16,994 nt of DNA from assembly GCF_009729545.1 (NCBI RefSeq), contig NZ_WFIY01000003.1:1-16994 (forward strand). Reading direction: 5' to 3'. Positions within the stretch are counted from its first letter, which is position 1, and every line of letters starts with the position of its first letter. The position numbers and the translations under genes are program-made. The notes under the pieces were generated by a model, which was not told the DNA's origin, searched no databases, and worked only from the letters and a program-made list of their open reading frames with translations. Below are positions 7,985 to 16,060 of the stretch, piece after piece. The DNA is from Acidianus infernus. GTDB taxonomy: Archaea; Thermoproteota; Thermoprotei_A; Sulfolobales; Sulfolobaceae.

Positions 7985-8012
7985 AGGAAAAAGTTTTTTT
8001 ATTTTTTATCTT
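7985..8012 (+). promoter_or_regulatory. T-rich terminator / TATA region
   Basis: After the TAA of the truncated gene comes AAAGTTTTTTTATTTTTTATC. T-runs of this kind serve as archaeal transcription terminators. The TTTTTTATTTTTTA at about 7994-8008 also sits roughly 15-29 nt before the next ATG (8023) and could be its TATA element. Confidence 0.4.
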
Positions 8013-8022
8013 CTTTATTCTC

Positions 8023-8265
8023 ATGGAATCTAATTCATCTATAACAAACTTACCTACTTACCCTACTTACTTTAACGTCACTAACATTAGTTGTATTAAG
8101 CCTGGATATCCCCTCATATTATCACAAAATCCCCCATCAACGCCATGGTATATCCAATATTTACCGGAGCTTATTTTGATTGCAGGAATTGCTTCAACTG
8201 TGTTAACTTTCTACTTCTCACCGGGATTAAGAGGCGCTGTAAAAAGGTTATTTTTAAGGAAGTAA
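8023..8265 (+). CDS. small single-pass membrane protein, unknown function
   Basis: An 80-residue protein with a polar N-terminal part rich in Asn, Ser, Thr and Pro, including the N-glycosylation-type sites NSS, NVT and NIS. One hydrophobic segment follows, about residues 50-66 (ELILIAGIASTVLTFYF), and then a basic tail (RGAVKRLFLRK). By the positive-inside rule the N-terminus is outside and the tail cytoplasmic. There is no clear signal peptide. It could be a small stand-alone envelope protein or the C-terminal anchor of a larger lost protein. It lies between the array-truncated fragment and the broken thermopsin gene, all on plus. The frame is intact with an ATG and an AT-rich upstream region, but I recognise no family. 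Confidence 0.5.
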   Translation: MESNSSITNLPTYPTYFNVTNISCIKPGYPLILSQNPPSTPWYIQYLPELILIAGIASTVLTFYFSPGLRGAVKRLFLRK

Positions 8266-8308
8266 TCCACTTTAGGGTTTTTTAACTCTCTTTCTTTTCC
8301 GATTCTTA

Positions 8309-10213
8309 ATGAAGTGGAGCTCAGCATCTATCTTAGCCACATACTCAATTTATCGCCTTGCACTTACAAGTCAGCGATGGTCTCTTCGTAGTCTACTACT
8401 CTTCAGCCCCTATATACTTCGTAGTAAATAACTTGGAAGGAATAACATTGTTCTCCATACAATCATCTTCCTACTATAGCTTTGCCACCGGGAGAGTACA
8501 AAGTCCTCTTCATAAATAACGTCTCAAAGACTTGCGTCACGATCCAGATTTACATTGGAGATGGTAGGCCTTATCCAACTGGCATAGCTGACTATGGTAT
8601 ACAAGTAGTGAACGGGGTGGTTAAACCTTACGTTGAAAAGTTCGACGAAGTGGTAGCTCAGATCTACTCAATCTCGGCCTACAACGCCTCATTAAATAAT
8701 TATGGTGCGTCCCTTCAGTTAAACACAGTCCTCCAAGTTAATACTTTGTACGGCAGTCAAGAGTATTGGTTACAGAACGTCATCAACTTCATGACAAATA
8801 CTAGTGAGTACAGTTTTGTCGATAACATTTGGAACTTTACGTCTTGTTATAGCGAGTTGAACTCTAGCTCTATCATAGGAAACGGGGGTGTATGCTGGTT
8901 CACTGGAGGGTTAGAAATAAACGACTACTACGTTTATGCAACAGAATGGCTTAATATGTCTTATCCCTTAAACGTCGCTTTATTTATAAGAGTGTCCACT
9001 GTTCCACAAGGCGTGGAAGTGCTCTTTGGCTACATCAACTCTACCTCGTGCGTTATTTACGATAATGTAACTATCAAGGTGCCTTGCGTGACCTCAGCTT
9101 ACCTCCTAGTTAGCGGTTATAACACTACTGGAAGTAGGAATGCATATGACACTGAGTTCGTGTTTGGTGGCGAAAAGTGTGGTGAGGTAACTTCATTCAA
9201 CTCGCTCAACGCAATAATCTACATGTTTTACGTTAATGGTAAAGACGTATTTACTCCCAAAACCTTATTCCCCTTTGGCATAGACACTGCCGAAGCCTCT
9301 AACAACTTGTTCACAGTCCCCTACAATGGGGCTTACAAAGTAGAGGTGGGCAAATGCAATGAGGTCGTTTTGACTAATTCCTGCTCCCCCATAGTTGTAA
9401 AAGTTAACGGGTCTAGGGCTAGGGCAAACTGCTAGGGTAGAACTAGACATCAGCGGGGGTACACCACCTTACTTTGTAGAGATAGGGAACTAGACATACC
9501 TAGACCTTTTCTTGGGGAAGACGTATTACTGCGTAAAACCCAACATAACCGGTGAAATAACTTATCCAATCAAAGTAGAGGACGTATGTGGCAAGGTCAT
9601 TGACTTAGTATATTCACTAAAGGTCAACCCAGACCCAGTAGTTATCATAACCCCCTCTATGAACGTTACTGACGTGGGGATTCCAATATCCTTTAACGCA
9701 ACAGTAATTGGAGGTACAAAACCTTATATTAAAGTCTGGTACGTCAACGGTACCCCTGTTTCTAATGAGGATGTGTTATACTACAACTTCACCTCGCCCG
9801 GAGTCTACAACGTAACCTTAAAGGTCGTTGACTCGGTAAACTTCACTGCAGTAAATTCAGTGACAATCAAGGTAAATAATTACCCAACACTAAATGTGAG
9901 CTATAACTTATGCTACGACTTTTTAGTATACGCCTCATCTGTAAACTTATCTAGTAAAGTATTTGGGGGCACACCGCCTTACACCTACACAGTTTACGTC
10001 AATGGGCGCGAGTATTACGTTGGTAACAATCTCTCGATAAACGTACCAATCGATGCCGGCAAAAATAACATCACCGTAGTCGTTAAGGACTCTCTAGGTC
10101 TAACCAAGGCAGAGACTATATTAGTGTATGGCGGTTTTAACTGGTTTCGTATCTTGGTTATCATAACTTTAATCGTTGTTATAACTATAATACTAATGAA
10201 AAGGAGACGTTAG
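8309..10213 (+). pseudogene. thermopsin-like acid protease with PKD-like domains, broken by frameshifts and a stop
   Basis: Thermopsins (peptidase family A5) are secreted acid proteases of Sulfolobales. The hallmark is in the open stretch 8482-9435: PYPTGIADYG, then SLQLNTVLQVNT, YWLQNVINF and DNIWNFTS. Upstream, the N-terminal part is spread over two other frames: MKWSSASILATYSIY from 8309, then VSDGLFVVYYSSAPIYFVVN, joining near 8481 to PPGEYKVLFINN. After the TAG at 9433-9435 the reading moves to another frame (VELDISGGTPPYFVEIGN), meets TAG at 9491-9493, then continues to 10213. The last part has two PKD/Ig-like domains (GVYNVTLKVVDS; GGTPPYTYTVYVNG) and a C-terminal membrane anchor (WFRILVIITLIVVITIILM followed by KRRR). 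The TTG codons at 8482 and 9512 are not credible starts. At least three shifts plus one stop make this a pseudogene unless the sequence contains errors. Intact, it would be a cell-surface protease of about 630 residues. Confidence 0.85.
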
Positions 10214-10570
10214 CTATTGTTTTTCCCTTGGCTTATTGAAGGGCTAACGACTTGGGGAATTACCCTAAGGAAGTACAATGAAAGAGTGAGTACTTAAAAA
10301 GGGGTGACGCTAAGGTGGCTGAGGAGTTCAACCTCGAAGAATAAGGCAGGTAGTATACTCACCTCCTATCTCCCAGAACTTGATGCTTCACGAAGCTCAC
10401 AATAAGCGACAATAGAGAGTAAAACTTTCATAACGTGGGATTGTTAAAAAATGATAATATTTTTAATAGGAGATAACGTCAATCTGATATTGATCTTGAA
10501 TGTGTTTCAAATAATTTAAATCATTGGACACACTCATAGAAGCTGATAGCAACTCTTATTCAGACAATTA
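10214..10570 (+). pseudogene. faint remnant of a small antitoxin-like gene; otherwise empty
   Basis: Plus-strand pieces GITLRKYNERVS, VTLR with KVAEEFNLEE, and RQVVYSPPISQNLMLHEAH lie in order over about 10245-10415 in two or three frames. The pattern 'VTLRxVAEEFNL ... RQVV' recalls small UPF0175-type antitoxins, where a similar helix is conserved. This is a weak resemblance by eye with no intact frame. From 10416 to 10570 nothing is seen but AT-rich sequence. Confidence 0.3.
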
Positions 10571-10790
10571 TTCGCTCTAAAGGCTTATATTAAATTCTTG
10601 TTCTTTGTAATAATTCGCCCGGAATCCCGCCGATATACCTCTTGTATCCTTTTGTAATAATTCGTCAGTCGCTCTAAAGGCTTAAATCCATAACGTCTTT
10701 CGTAGTTTAGGATTGACGACCTTCTTAAGCCCCGACACAAGTTTTGAAAAAACTCCTTTACCTTCCTCAATAAACTCTTTGTCTATGATG
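10571..10790 (-). pseudogene. decayed coding sequence with interleaved short repeats
   Basis: The minus strand has a 61-codon open frame (10585-10770, containing FFQNLCRGLRRSSILNYERR), but another frame reads more like protein (FIEEGKGVFSKLVSGLKKVV then NPKLRKTL) before a stop, so the longer frame may be a shadow. Repeats break the region: TCGCTCTAAAGGCTTA at 10572-10587 and 10669-10684, and TTTGTAATAATTCG at 10604-10617 and 10651-10664. The copy at 10651-10684 carries both words. Family not recognised. Confidence 0.35.
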
Positions 10791-11058
10791 ACTTAATAGA
10801 GTATTTCTTCGTCCAATCGTAGTACTATAGCCCCAGTCCATTCCTTTCTATAAAATACGTTTCGAACGTTCTTCTTTCGTTAAATAATGAAAATTTAAAA
10901 ATCAACATTAACTCCATCATTTACTTCAAAAGTCCTAGCATTTCCTTCTACTCCTTGTTTTTACCATTTAACCGCATAATCTTATCCTAGCTGGCATTGA
11001 GTGACACTATTAGAAAGCCCGCAAATTTGCATATTCACACTTTCACCGTGATGACTTT
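10791..11058. other. gene-free AT-rich stretch
   Basis: I see no gene, repeat structure or RNA here. Short coding-like runs on the minus strand (ICKFAGFLIVSLNAS near 10990-11035) may extend the remnant that follows, after stops. Confidence 0.3.
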
Positions 11059-11224
11059 CTAATCGTCATTAAACGTAATATTGTAAGACAAGATCACACG
11101 TGCATGAAGTTCATAAAATCTTTCTCTGAAGTCTCCAACGAGGTTTACTGCTTATACCTAGTGTTTTACACGTAACATCGTTTACATAGCATTCTTTTAC
11201 ATCCTTTCCATCATCTAAAGTCAT
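11059..11224 (-). pseudogene. decayed small gene next to the distal end of array C
   Basis: From an ATG at 11224 the minus strand reads MTLDDGKDVKECYVND, VTCKTLGISSK, and to a stop at 11111-11113. A shift near residue 27 gives a better continuation, VNLVGDFRERFYELHARVIL then SYNITFNDD, ending at TAG near 11059. This looks like one small protein with a single frameshift. The ATG is 8 nt from the last repeat of array C, so any native promoter has been replaced by the array. I recognise no family. Confidence 0.4.
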
Positions 11225-11231
11225 TTCTCCA

Positions 11232-12899
11232 CTTTCAGTTCTTCCTTATTTCAACGAATAGCGTCGGTACTGAACATGATATTCATGGATCTTTCAGTTC
11301 TTCCTTATTTCAACATGAGACAATATGTATTATACATATATTATATATCTTTTAGTTCTTCCTTATTTCAACCCAAAATTTCGTACACGTCGTTATCAAC
11401 GTAAACACTTTTAGTTCTTCCTTATTTCAACCTATTCGAGACTTATAAGGTGGGGCTTCAGTTGTTCTTTCAGTTCTTCCTTATTTCAACTAAGCTTTGC
11501 ATATAGTATATAATATAGGGGAGACTACTTTCAGTTCTTCCTTATTTCAACTAATAACAGGTTCTCCACTATGTCAACAAGTCTGCTTTCAGTTCTTCCT
11601 TATTTCAACAATCTGATAGGAATGGCGGTACGAAAACATGCGACTTTCAGTTCTTCCTTATTTCAACCTGTCCACAGTCAGAGGAATTACAAAAGGCAGA
11701 TCTTTCAGTTCTTCCTTATTTCAACACATGAGGCGTTTATATGCAGATATAAAATCAATTCTTTCAGTTCTTCCTTATTTCAACTACGATCCAGCTATCG
11801 AAAGCCCCCTATTAGTCAACTTTCAGTTCTTCCTTATTTCAACACTAGAAAAGGTAATCGGAGAAATGGCGGAGACTTCTTTCAGTTCTTCCTTATTTCA
11901 ACTTTCCTTTCCAGTTAGGTAAAACATAGTATCTTTCTTTCAGTTCTTCCTTATTTCAACCTATCCTTCTGAGCGTTGTGCCCACTTTGCCAAAACTTTC
12001 AGTTCTTCCTTATTTCAACATGAATCCCTATGAAAAGTTGAGGAGAATTACAGCTTTCAGTTCTTCCTTATTTCAACCGTATTTTTACGTGTTCCTAAGC
12101 AAAAAAGGATCTTTCAGTTCTTCCTTATTTCAACACGGCATACGAATTCGCCAAGCTTCCCATTTACTTCTTTCAGTTCTTCCTTATTTCAACATGCAGT
12201 AACTAACATAATCCTAGGGTCGCCTAACTTTCAGTTCTTCCTTATTTCAACAAAGCCAGTGGAATGAGCGCCAGGTAAAAATTTGAGCTTTCAGTTCTTC
12301 CTTATTTCAACTGAAGGGGCATCTGGTCCCCTTGGATGAGTGTGACTTTCAGTTCTTCCTTATTTCAACTCGATTGGTTTACAAGGCATTACTCAGTACT
12401 ATACTTTCAGTTCTTCCTTATTTCAACGGATTGATTTTTTGGATGCAGAAGGGTGGTATTACTTTCAGTTCTTCCTTATTTCAACTTGAGGTTACGGACT
12501 ACACAATAGAATACTGGAACTTTCAGTTCTTCCTTATTTCAACTATTCTGTTGAAGCAATGCTACATAGTGTTCGGCAGCTTTCAGTTCTTCCTTATTTC
12601 AACAAATATTGATATTGGGGTGTTCACTATTGGATCTGACTTTCAGTTCTTCCTTATTTCAACACTTCCCACAAGTAAATCGAAGCTATTTCCGCTAACT
12701 TTCAGTTCTTCCTTATTTCAACACGGAAATTTTTGCAACTCTTTGAATGTCTCTGCGCTTTCAGTTCTTCCTTATTTCAACTTATTTTTCTCATTTCTAT
12801 GGCGTTTTATGCGTAACTTTCAGTTCTTCCTTATTTCAACACTTGATTCGCCGAATTCACTCAGACTAGGGCTAACTTTCAGTTCTTCCTTATTTCAAC
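11232..12899 (-). CRISPR. CRISPR array C, 29 repeats, complete
   Basis: Twenty-nine 24-nt repeats, plus-strand form CTTTCAGTTC...TTATTTCAAC, from 11232-11255 (oldest) to 12876-12899 (next to the leader), with 28 unique spacers of about 34-37 nt. Transcription is minus from leader C. Two consecutive repeats, 11349-11372 and 11408-11431, begin CTTTTAG instead of CTTTCAG (G20 to A in the transcribed sense); the two repeats older than them are canonical. The spacer at 11315-11348 is unusually AT-rich. All reading frames through this region are repeat artefacts. Confidence 0.98.
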
Positions 12900-13274
12900 C
12901 GTGCGTCGATTTTCACGGCTTTTTCACGTTCTTTTTACGTTCTGTGTAGATTAATTTGCGTGAATCTAAGATAAAAACTTTACTTTTCACAAAAAGTGAG
13001 GAAATGCAAAGTAGAAAAAGTTTATCTCTCGATTTTTTGAAAGTAAGTTTTCAACACAAAAGTTTTTAAAGGGTATTTAAACCCCGGGAAAAGACGTGAG
13101 TGAATTTACGTAAGAATCTACATGAAAAAATTTCCCAAATTATGAACATTTTCAAATTCCCTTGTTTTTAGAAGAAATTGAAAGGGGATAAATACTCAAA
13201 GTAGATAGAAAAATACATCACCTCACAAACCTACATGAAAAAATATCAATTATAGTAAAAATATTATATAAAAC
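12900..13274 (-). promoter_or_regulatory. CRISPR leader C
   Basis: Adjacent to the first repeat of array C and near-identical, inverted, to 16448-16821 (leader D). By eye the two copies differ at one base near the array (TTTTTACG here, TTTTTGCG in D) and one A in a run near the outer end. It holds the palindrome TTGAAA-GTAAGT-TTTCAA (13037-13054), TATA-like TTTAAA words, and at the outer end the module with ATACTCAAAGTAGATAGAAA (about 13161-13213). It resembles leader A in blocks but is clearly diverged from it. Confidence 0.9.
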
Positions 13275-13461
13275 CATTTGGTTTAATATTTTCTATATCA
13301 TGCTTAGAAAACGTTTTCAATTGGAGAACAGGTTTTTGCATAACGGTTACTAGAATTAGATAGTCAGAATTACTGAACGTTTAGGACTTTATTCATTTGT
13401 AGAAAAAATGCTTCGTTTAATGAACGTAAGACAAGTAGAGCATATGATTAAAAGCGCCACT
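13275..13461. other. gene-free AT-rich stretch
   Basis: No gene, stable inverted repeat or RNA is visible between the end of leader C and the repeat structure that starts at 13462. Confidence 0.4.
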
Positions 13462-13623
13462 ATGTAGTCACTTTCAATAGTTACACCTTAGCAGTATTTT
13501 TGGCTCTTGGTCCATGGATAATGTAGTCACTTTCAATAGTTAACCACTGTACATCTCTGCAGTATTTCAACCGGAGGATGAATGTGAGAGCTTTCTGGTT
13601 AACCACTGTACATCTCTGCAGTA
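13462..13623. repeat. paired direct repeats around 33-37 nt inserts, pattern L-x-LR-y-R
   Basis: A 22-bp word L (ATGTAGTCAC...AATAGTTA) is at 13462-13483 and 13521-13542. A 26-bp word R (GTTAACCACTG...CTGCAGTA) is at 13539-13564 and 13598-13623. The middle copies overlap by 4 nt and form one continuous 44-bp LR sequence. Both pairs have period exactly 59. The two inserts (13484-13520, 37 nt; 13565-13597, 33 nt) are single-copy and unrelated. This is what two separate spacer-sized insertions with target-site duplication on either side of one point would leave. Confidence 0.85.
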
Positions 13624-13830
13624 AAAAGCCCGTTATATGATCCTTAACCAGCTTTTAGTAGATTAAGGCAGGAATCAGTAGCCCTAACCGAATTATGTTG
13701 CACTAAGCTAGAACTGATAAACATCAGTCGAGGTCTTCAGTAAAACACTCATCTAGTTGCACGTTGATGGGAAAATCGTCAAGAAACAGAAGAGCAAGAA
13801 GAGATTACGTAGCACGAAGTTAGAAGGATT
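13624..13830. other. gene-free stretch before cas2
   Basis: No gene or repeat is seen. The minus-strand frame that reaches in from cas2 is antisense to it and not credible. Confidence 0.4.
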
Positions 13831-13860
13831 CATATATAAATATTCGCATAATATATAAAT
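13831..13860 (+). promoter_or_regulatory. cas2-cas4 promoter (TATA box)
   Basis: CATATATAAATATTCG at 13831-13846 places a TATA box 22-30 nt before the cas2 ATG, the normal spacing for a leaderless archaeal transcript. A second ATATATAAAT at 13851-13860 is too close to the ATG to be its TATA box. Confidence 0.65.
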
Positions 13861-13861
13861 A

Positions 13862-14143
13862 ATGTATGTGGTGGTAGCTTTTGACATATCGTCTGAAAAA
13901 GTCAGAGGAAAAATCAGAAGATACCTCAGACGTCTTGGACTTTCCATGGTCAACAGATCAGTATACGCGGGCATTGGTGGATATAAAACAGCATTCCTTA
14001 TCTCCGACATGGCTAAAAAACACCTTGAAGAAGGCGATAACTTGTATATTGTCGTCATACGAGACAGCGAGTACGAGTCTTCCGTCAATTGTACCAAAGG
14101 AGATTGTAGAAAGCTATCAGAAAGAAAATATGAGGTATTGTAA
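13862..14143 (+). CDS. cas2: Cas2, spacer-acquisition protein
   Basis: Cas2 forms the dimer core of the Cas1-Cas2 integrase that inserts new spacers at the leader end of arrays. The 93-residue protein has the family's ferredoxin-like start, MYVVVAFDISSEKVRGKIRR, with the conserved Asp8 at the end of strand 1. It continues with YLRRLGLSMVNRSVYAG (the 'Q/N-x-S-V-Y/F' region) and the later strand NLYIVVIRDSE. Length is normal (85-100). The ATG at 13862 gives the canonical N-terminus, with a TATA box about 26 nt upstream and no room for a Shine-Dalgarno leader. Its 3' end overlaps the cas4 start by 14 nt, so the two genes are probably co-transcribed and translationally coupled. The frame is intact. 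Confidence 0.94.
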   Translation: MYVVVAFDISSEKVRGKIRRYLRRLGLSMVNRSVYAGIGGYKTAFLISDMAKKHLEEGDNLYIVVIRDSEYESSVNCTKGDCRKLSERKYEVL

Positions 14144-14732
14144 GTTAACTGCAACGGAATTAAGCTGGGCAAAGTTATGTCCGATGATGAAATACCAAAT
14201 CCTAGAGAATTGTGGGCAATTAAATTATACCACTCCCCTTTATGTAAAGCACCTTAAACCAATCCACGATAGGATAAATGAAATGGTTATAAACTCTTTA
14301 AGAGAAGCCCTTAAGAATAAATTACTCGTAGATAAAGTGGAGCCCGAGTTCACATTATCTTACGTTAGGGATAAAGTTTTTGTAATCAGAGGGAAACCGG
14401 ATTATTTTGCAATTATAAAAACTAAGAAAGATTACGTAAGTCTAATAGCCGAGGTAACGATTTCAGACACAGTAAGGCACTTAGAAGGAGAAATGCTTTT
14501 CTACATGGCCTCTGCAATTTATTATACTTCCCACCCAGTAATAGGTCTCATTATATATAATAAAGGAATAAGGTGGTTAAAGTATTCAAACTTTCCGAGG
14601 AAGATAAGGTCGTTATTCACCACACCTAAGAATCCCGAGGAAGCAGCAGAACGAATATACAATAAAATTAAGTGGGCTTGCAGCAACTGTGATCTGATGA
14701 ATACGTGTCCAGTGTATTCTATACATAGATAA
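14130..14732 (+). CDS. cas4: Cas4 nuclease-like Fe-S protein with altered active site
   Basis: Cas4 trims pre-spacers and helps select the PAM during adaptation. Starting at the ATG at 14130 (inside the cas2 end) gives 200 residues, the usual Cas4 length; the open frame extends upstream through cas2, but that part is a shadow. Four cysteines fit the [4Fe-4S] cluster: Cys17 in SWAKLCPMMKYQ and Cys184, Cys187, Cys193 in WACSNCDLMNTC. RecB-type nuclease motifs are present: His46, Asp91 in GKPDYF, Glu108 in LIAEVT, and Glu121-x3-Tyr125 in place of the usual Gln-x3-Tyr. The ExK motif reads E-V-T: the catalytic lysine is Thr110. Either activity is lost or altered, or nearby Lys replaces it. It is partner of cas2, with the divergent-array leaders on both sides. 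Confidence 0.88.
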   Translation: MRYCKLTATELSWAKLCPMMKYQILENCGQLNYTTPLYVKHLKPIHDRINEMVINSLREALKNKLLVDKVEPEFTLSYVRDKVFVIRGKPDYFAIIKTKKDYVSLIAEVTISDTVRHLEGEMLFYMASAIYYTSHPVIGLIIYNKGIRWLKYSNFPRKIRSLFTTPKNPEEAAERIYNKIKWACSNCDLMNTCPVYSIHR

Positions 14733-15127
14733 TTACTACCTGCGTAGGCTTTACTCTAATTTGAAGGTCAATTTGTTCTCGAAACTATGTGCTTGGTTTA
14801 TTAGTCCTAAGTTTTCTGCTCGAAAAAGGAAGGGTTTATTCCCAACAGTCCGAACAGGTTACAAGGTCGCCTAGAAAGTAGTTAGCTATCACATTATCCC
14901 AACAGTGCATATTCTTAATTTACTAGAAACTTAGTACTTATAACTCCATGATAGCCTCTCCGAATAATATCGATTAGTGAGAACCCTAGCCCACAGTATT
15001 TAAGGAGGTCTTCTTTACTTTAATCTACAATTACACATGGCGTGAATTTTAACATTGTGAAAAAAGCATTTACTTTAATCTACAATTAGACGTTTTATGA
15101 CGCAACTATTAAATCGACTGCTCTCAG
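14733..15127. other. gap between convergent cas4 and cas1, with short repeat pairs
   Basis: No gene. TTTACTTTAATCTACAATTA occurs at 15014-15033 and 15069-15088 around a single-copy 35-nt insert (period 55). TCCCAACAGT occurs at 14840-14849 and 14897-14906 (period 57), a weaker pair. No clear terminator hairpin is seen for either convergent transcript. Confidence 0.6.
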
Positions 15128-16023
15128 CTATGATAATTTCCTTGGATCGTAAGTGAAGGTGTACTTTATGCTCTTATCTTTTTTCCTTATATATTGGGAG
15201 AGCTTTAAAGCCCTATTATAGATTGCCTTATATATACTTTCATTATTTTGTTTTTTACTAATTAAGTCGAAAAACTCCTTAGACACCTTATTAACGCTGT
15301 CCTTCGATAACTCCCCTTCTTTGTCCAACGATAAACCTTTCTTATATGCCCTAATTACGGCGTGAATTGCAATTGGCTTAAACATTTCTGAAAAGTCAAA
15401 GGATAAGGCTGTAGAGTACCTAGACTTGTGCATGAACCCATAAGTTGGATCAAAACCGAAGGAAAGTAAAGCCCTAGTACATTTGCGTAAAGTAGGGCGT
15501 AAGCTAGAGATAATGACTTATTGAAAGGATCAGAGTGCCTCGGTTTTCTTCCTATATCTCTAACTTCCTTGGGAAAAAGGTTAAATATCTTATCCCAGAA
15601 GAGCCTACTGTTTATCGCTTCCCACACCAACAAGTCATTATTGTCTACGAGCTGTGGAGGATCTAGTTTGTAATACTTTAACAAGTTAGATAGCCCGCTA
15701 AACCTTGCTAAGATGAAGTTCCTGGCAATCTCCAACTTCTCTTCGTCAGTTAATTTATATTGCTTTTCCCTGACTTCCGAAAGCATGACCACCAACGTGG
15801 GAGAACAAACTGCAACTCCTAATTTGTTAGATATAATTAAAGGAATGTTCATCGATGATAATAACGAAACTACTCCTGAAGGTATTAAGGTCGAGGAACC
15901 AAGTATTACTACCCCCGTTATATCTCTCAAATTATAATTCCTAGAATAATCCTTAAAAGAAACTATCAACTCTGATCTAGATTTCCTGTCTATCTTTAAT
16001 GGGTTAGTAAGGACTAATATCAT
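15128..16023 (-). pseudogene. cas1: Cas1 integrase, frameshifted
   Basis: Cas1 is the metal-dependent integrase that inserts spacers. From the ATG at 16023 the N-terminal part runs MILVLTNPLKIDRKSRSELI to about residue 186, including the beta-rich domain and the metal-ligand Glu135 in LLVWEAINSRLFWDKIF. Near 15461-15470 the frame is lost (net one base missing or two extra, in GGGCTTTACTTTCC on the minus strand). It resumes as SFGFDPTYGFMHKSRYSTA, then SFDFSEMFKPIAIHAVIRAY, to a stop at 15128. The His of GFMH and the Asp and Glu of DFSEMFKP complete the active site. Joined length is about 298 residues, normal for Cas1. The frame extending upstream of 16023 (to 16092) is unlikely coding. Both halves are well conserved, so the break is recent, a sequencing error, or a recoding site. 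Confidence 0.88.
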
Positions 16024-16029
16024 AAAATA

Positions 16030-16060
16030 TGTTTTTAAATAAAAATAATAAATTTTATCC
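16030..16060 (-). promoter_or_regulatory. cas1 promoter (AT-rich TATA region)
   Basis: On the minus strand ATTTATTATTTTTATTTAAA lies 10-35 nt before the cas1 ATG at 16023. The TTTATTATTT at about 24-33 nt fits a TATA box for a leaderless transcript. Confidence 0.45.

Noticed and set aside
9265..9450. 61-codon minus-strand frame
   Set aside because: Antisense shadow of the thermopsin-like remnant.
13462..13623. Explanation of the repeat pairs as MITEs or IS target duplications
   Set aside because: The inserts are only 33-37 nt with no terminal inverted repeats, and 20-26 bp target duplications are too long for typical IS elements; spacer integration fits better, though it is unproven.
13881..14129. 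N-terminal extension of Cas4 through the cas2 region
   Set aside because: This part is an out-of-frame reading of cas2; Cas4 homology starts at the ATG at 14130.
13753..14172. 139-codon minus-strand frame over cas2
   Set aside because: Antisense to a clear Cas2 with its own promoter; no domain recognised.
15713..15937. 74-codon plus-strand frame
   Set aside because: Antisense shadow of the cas1 N-terminal domain.
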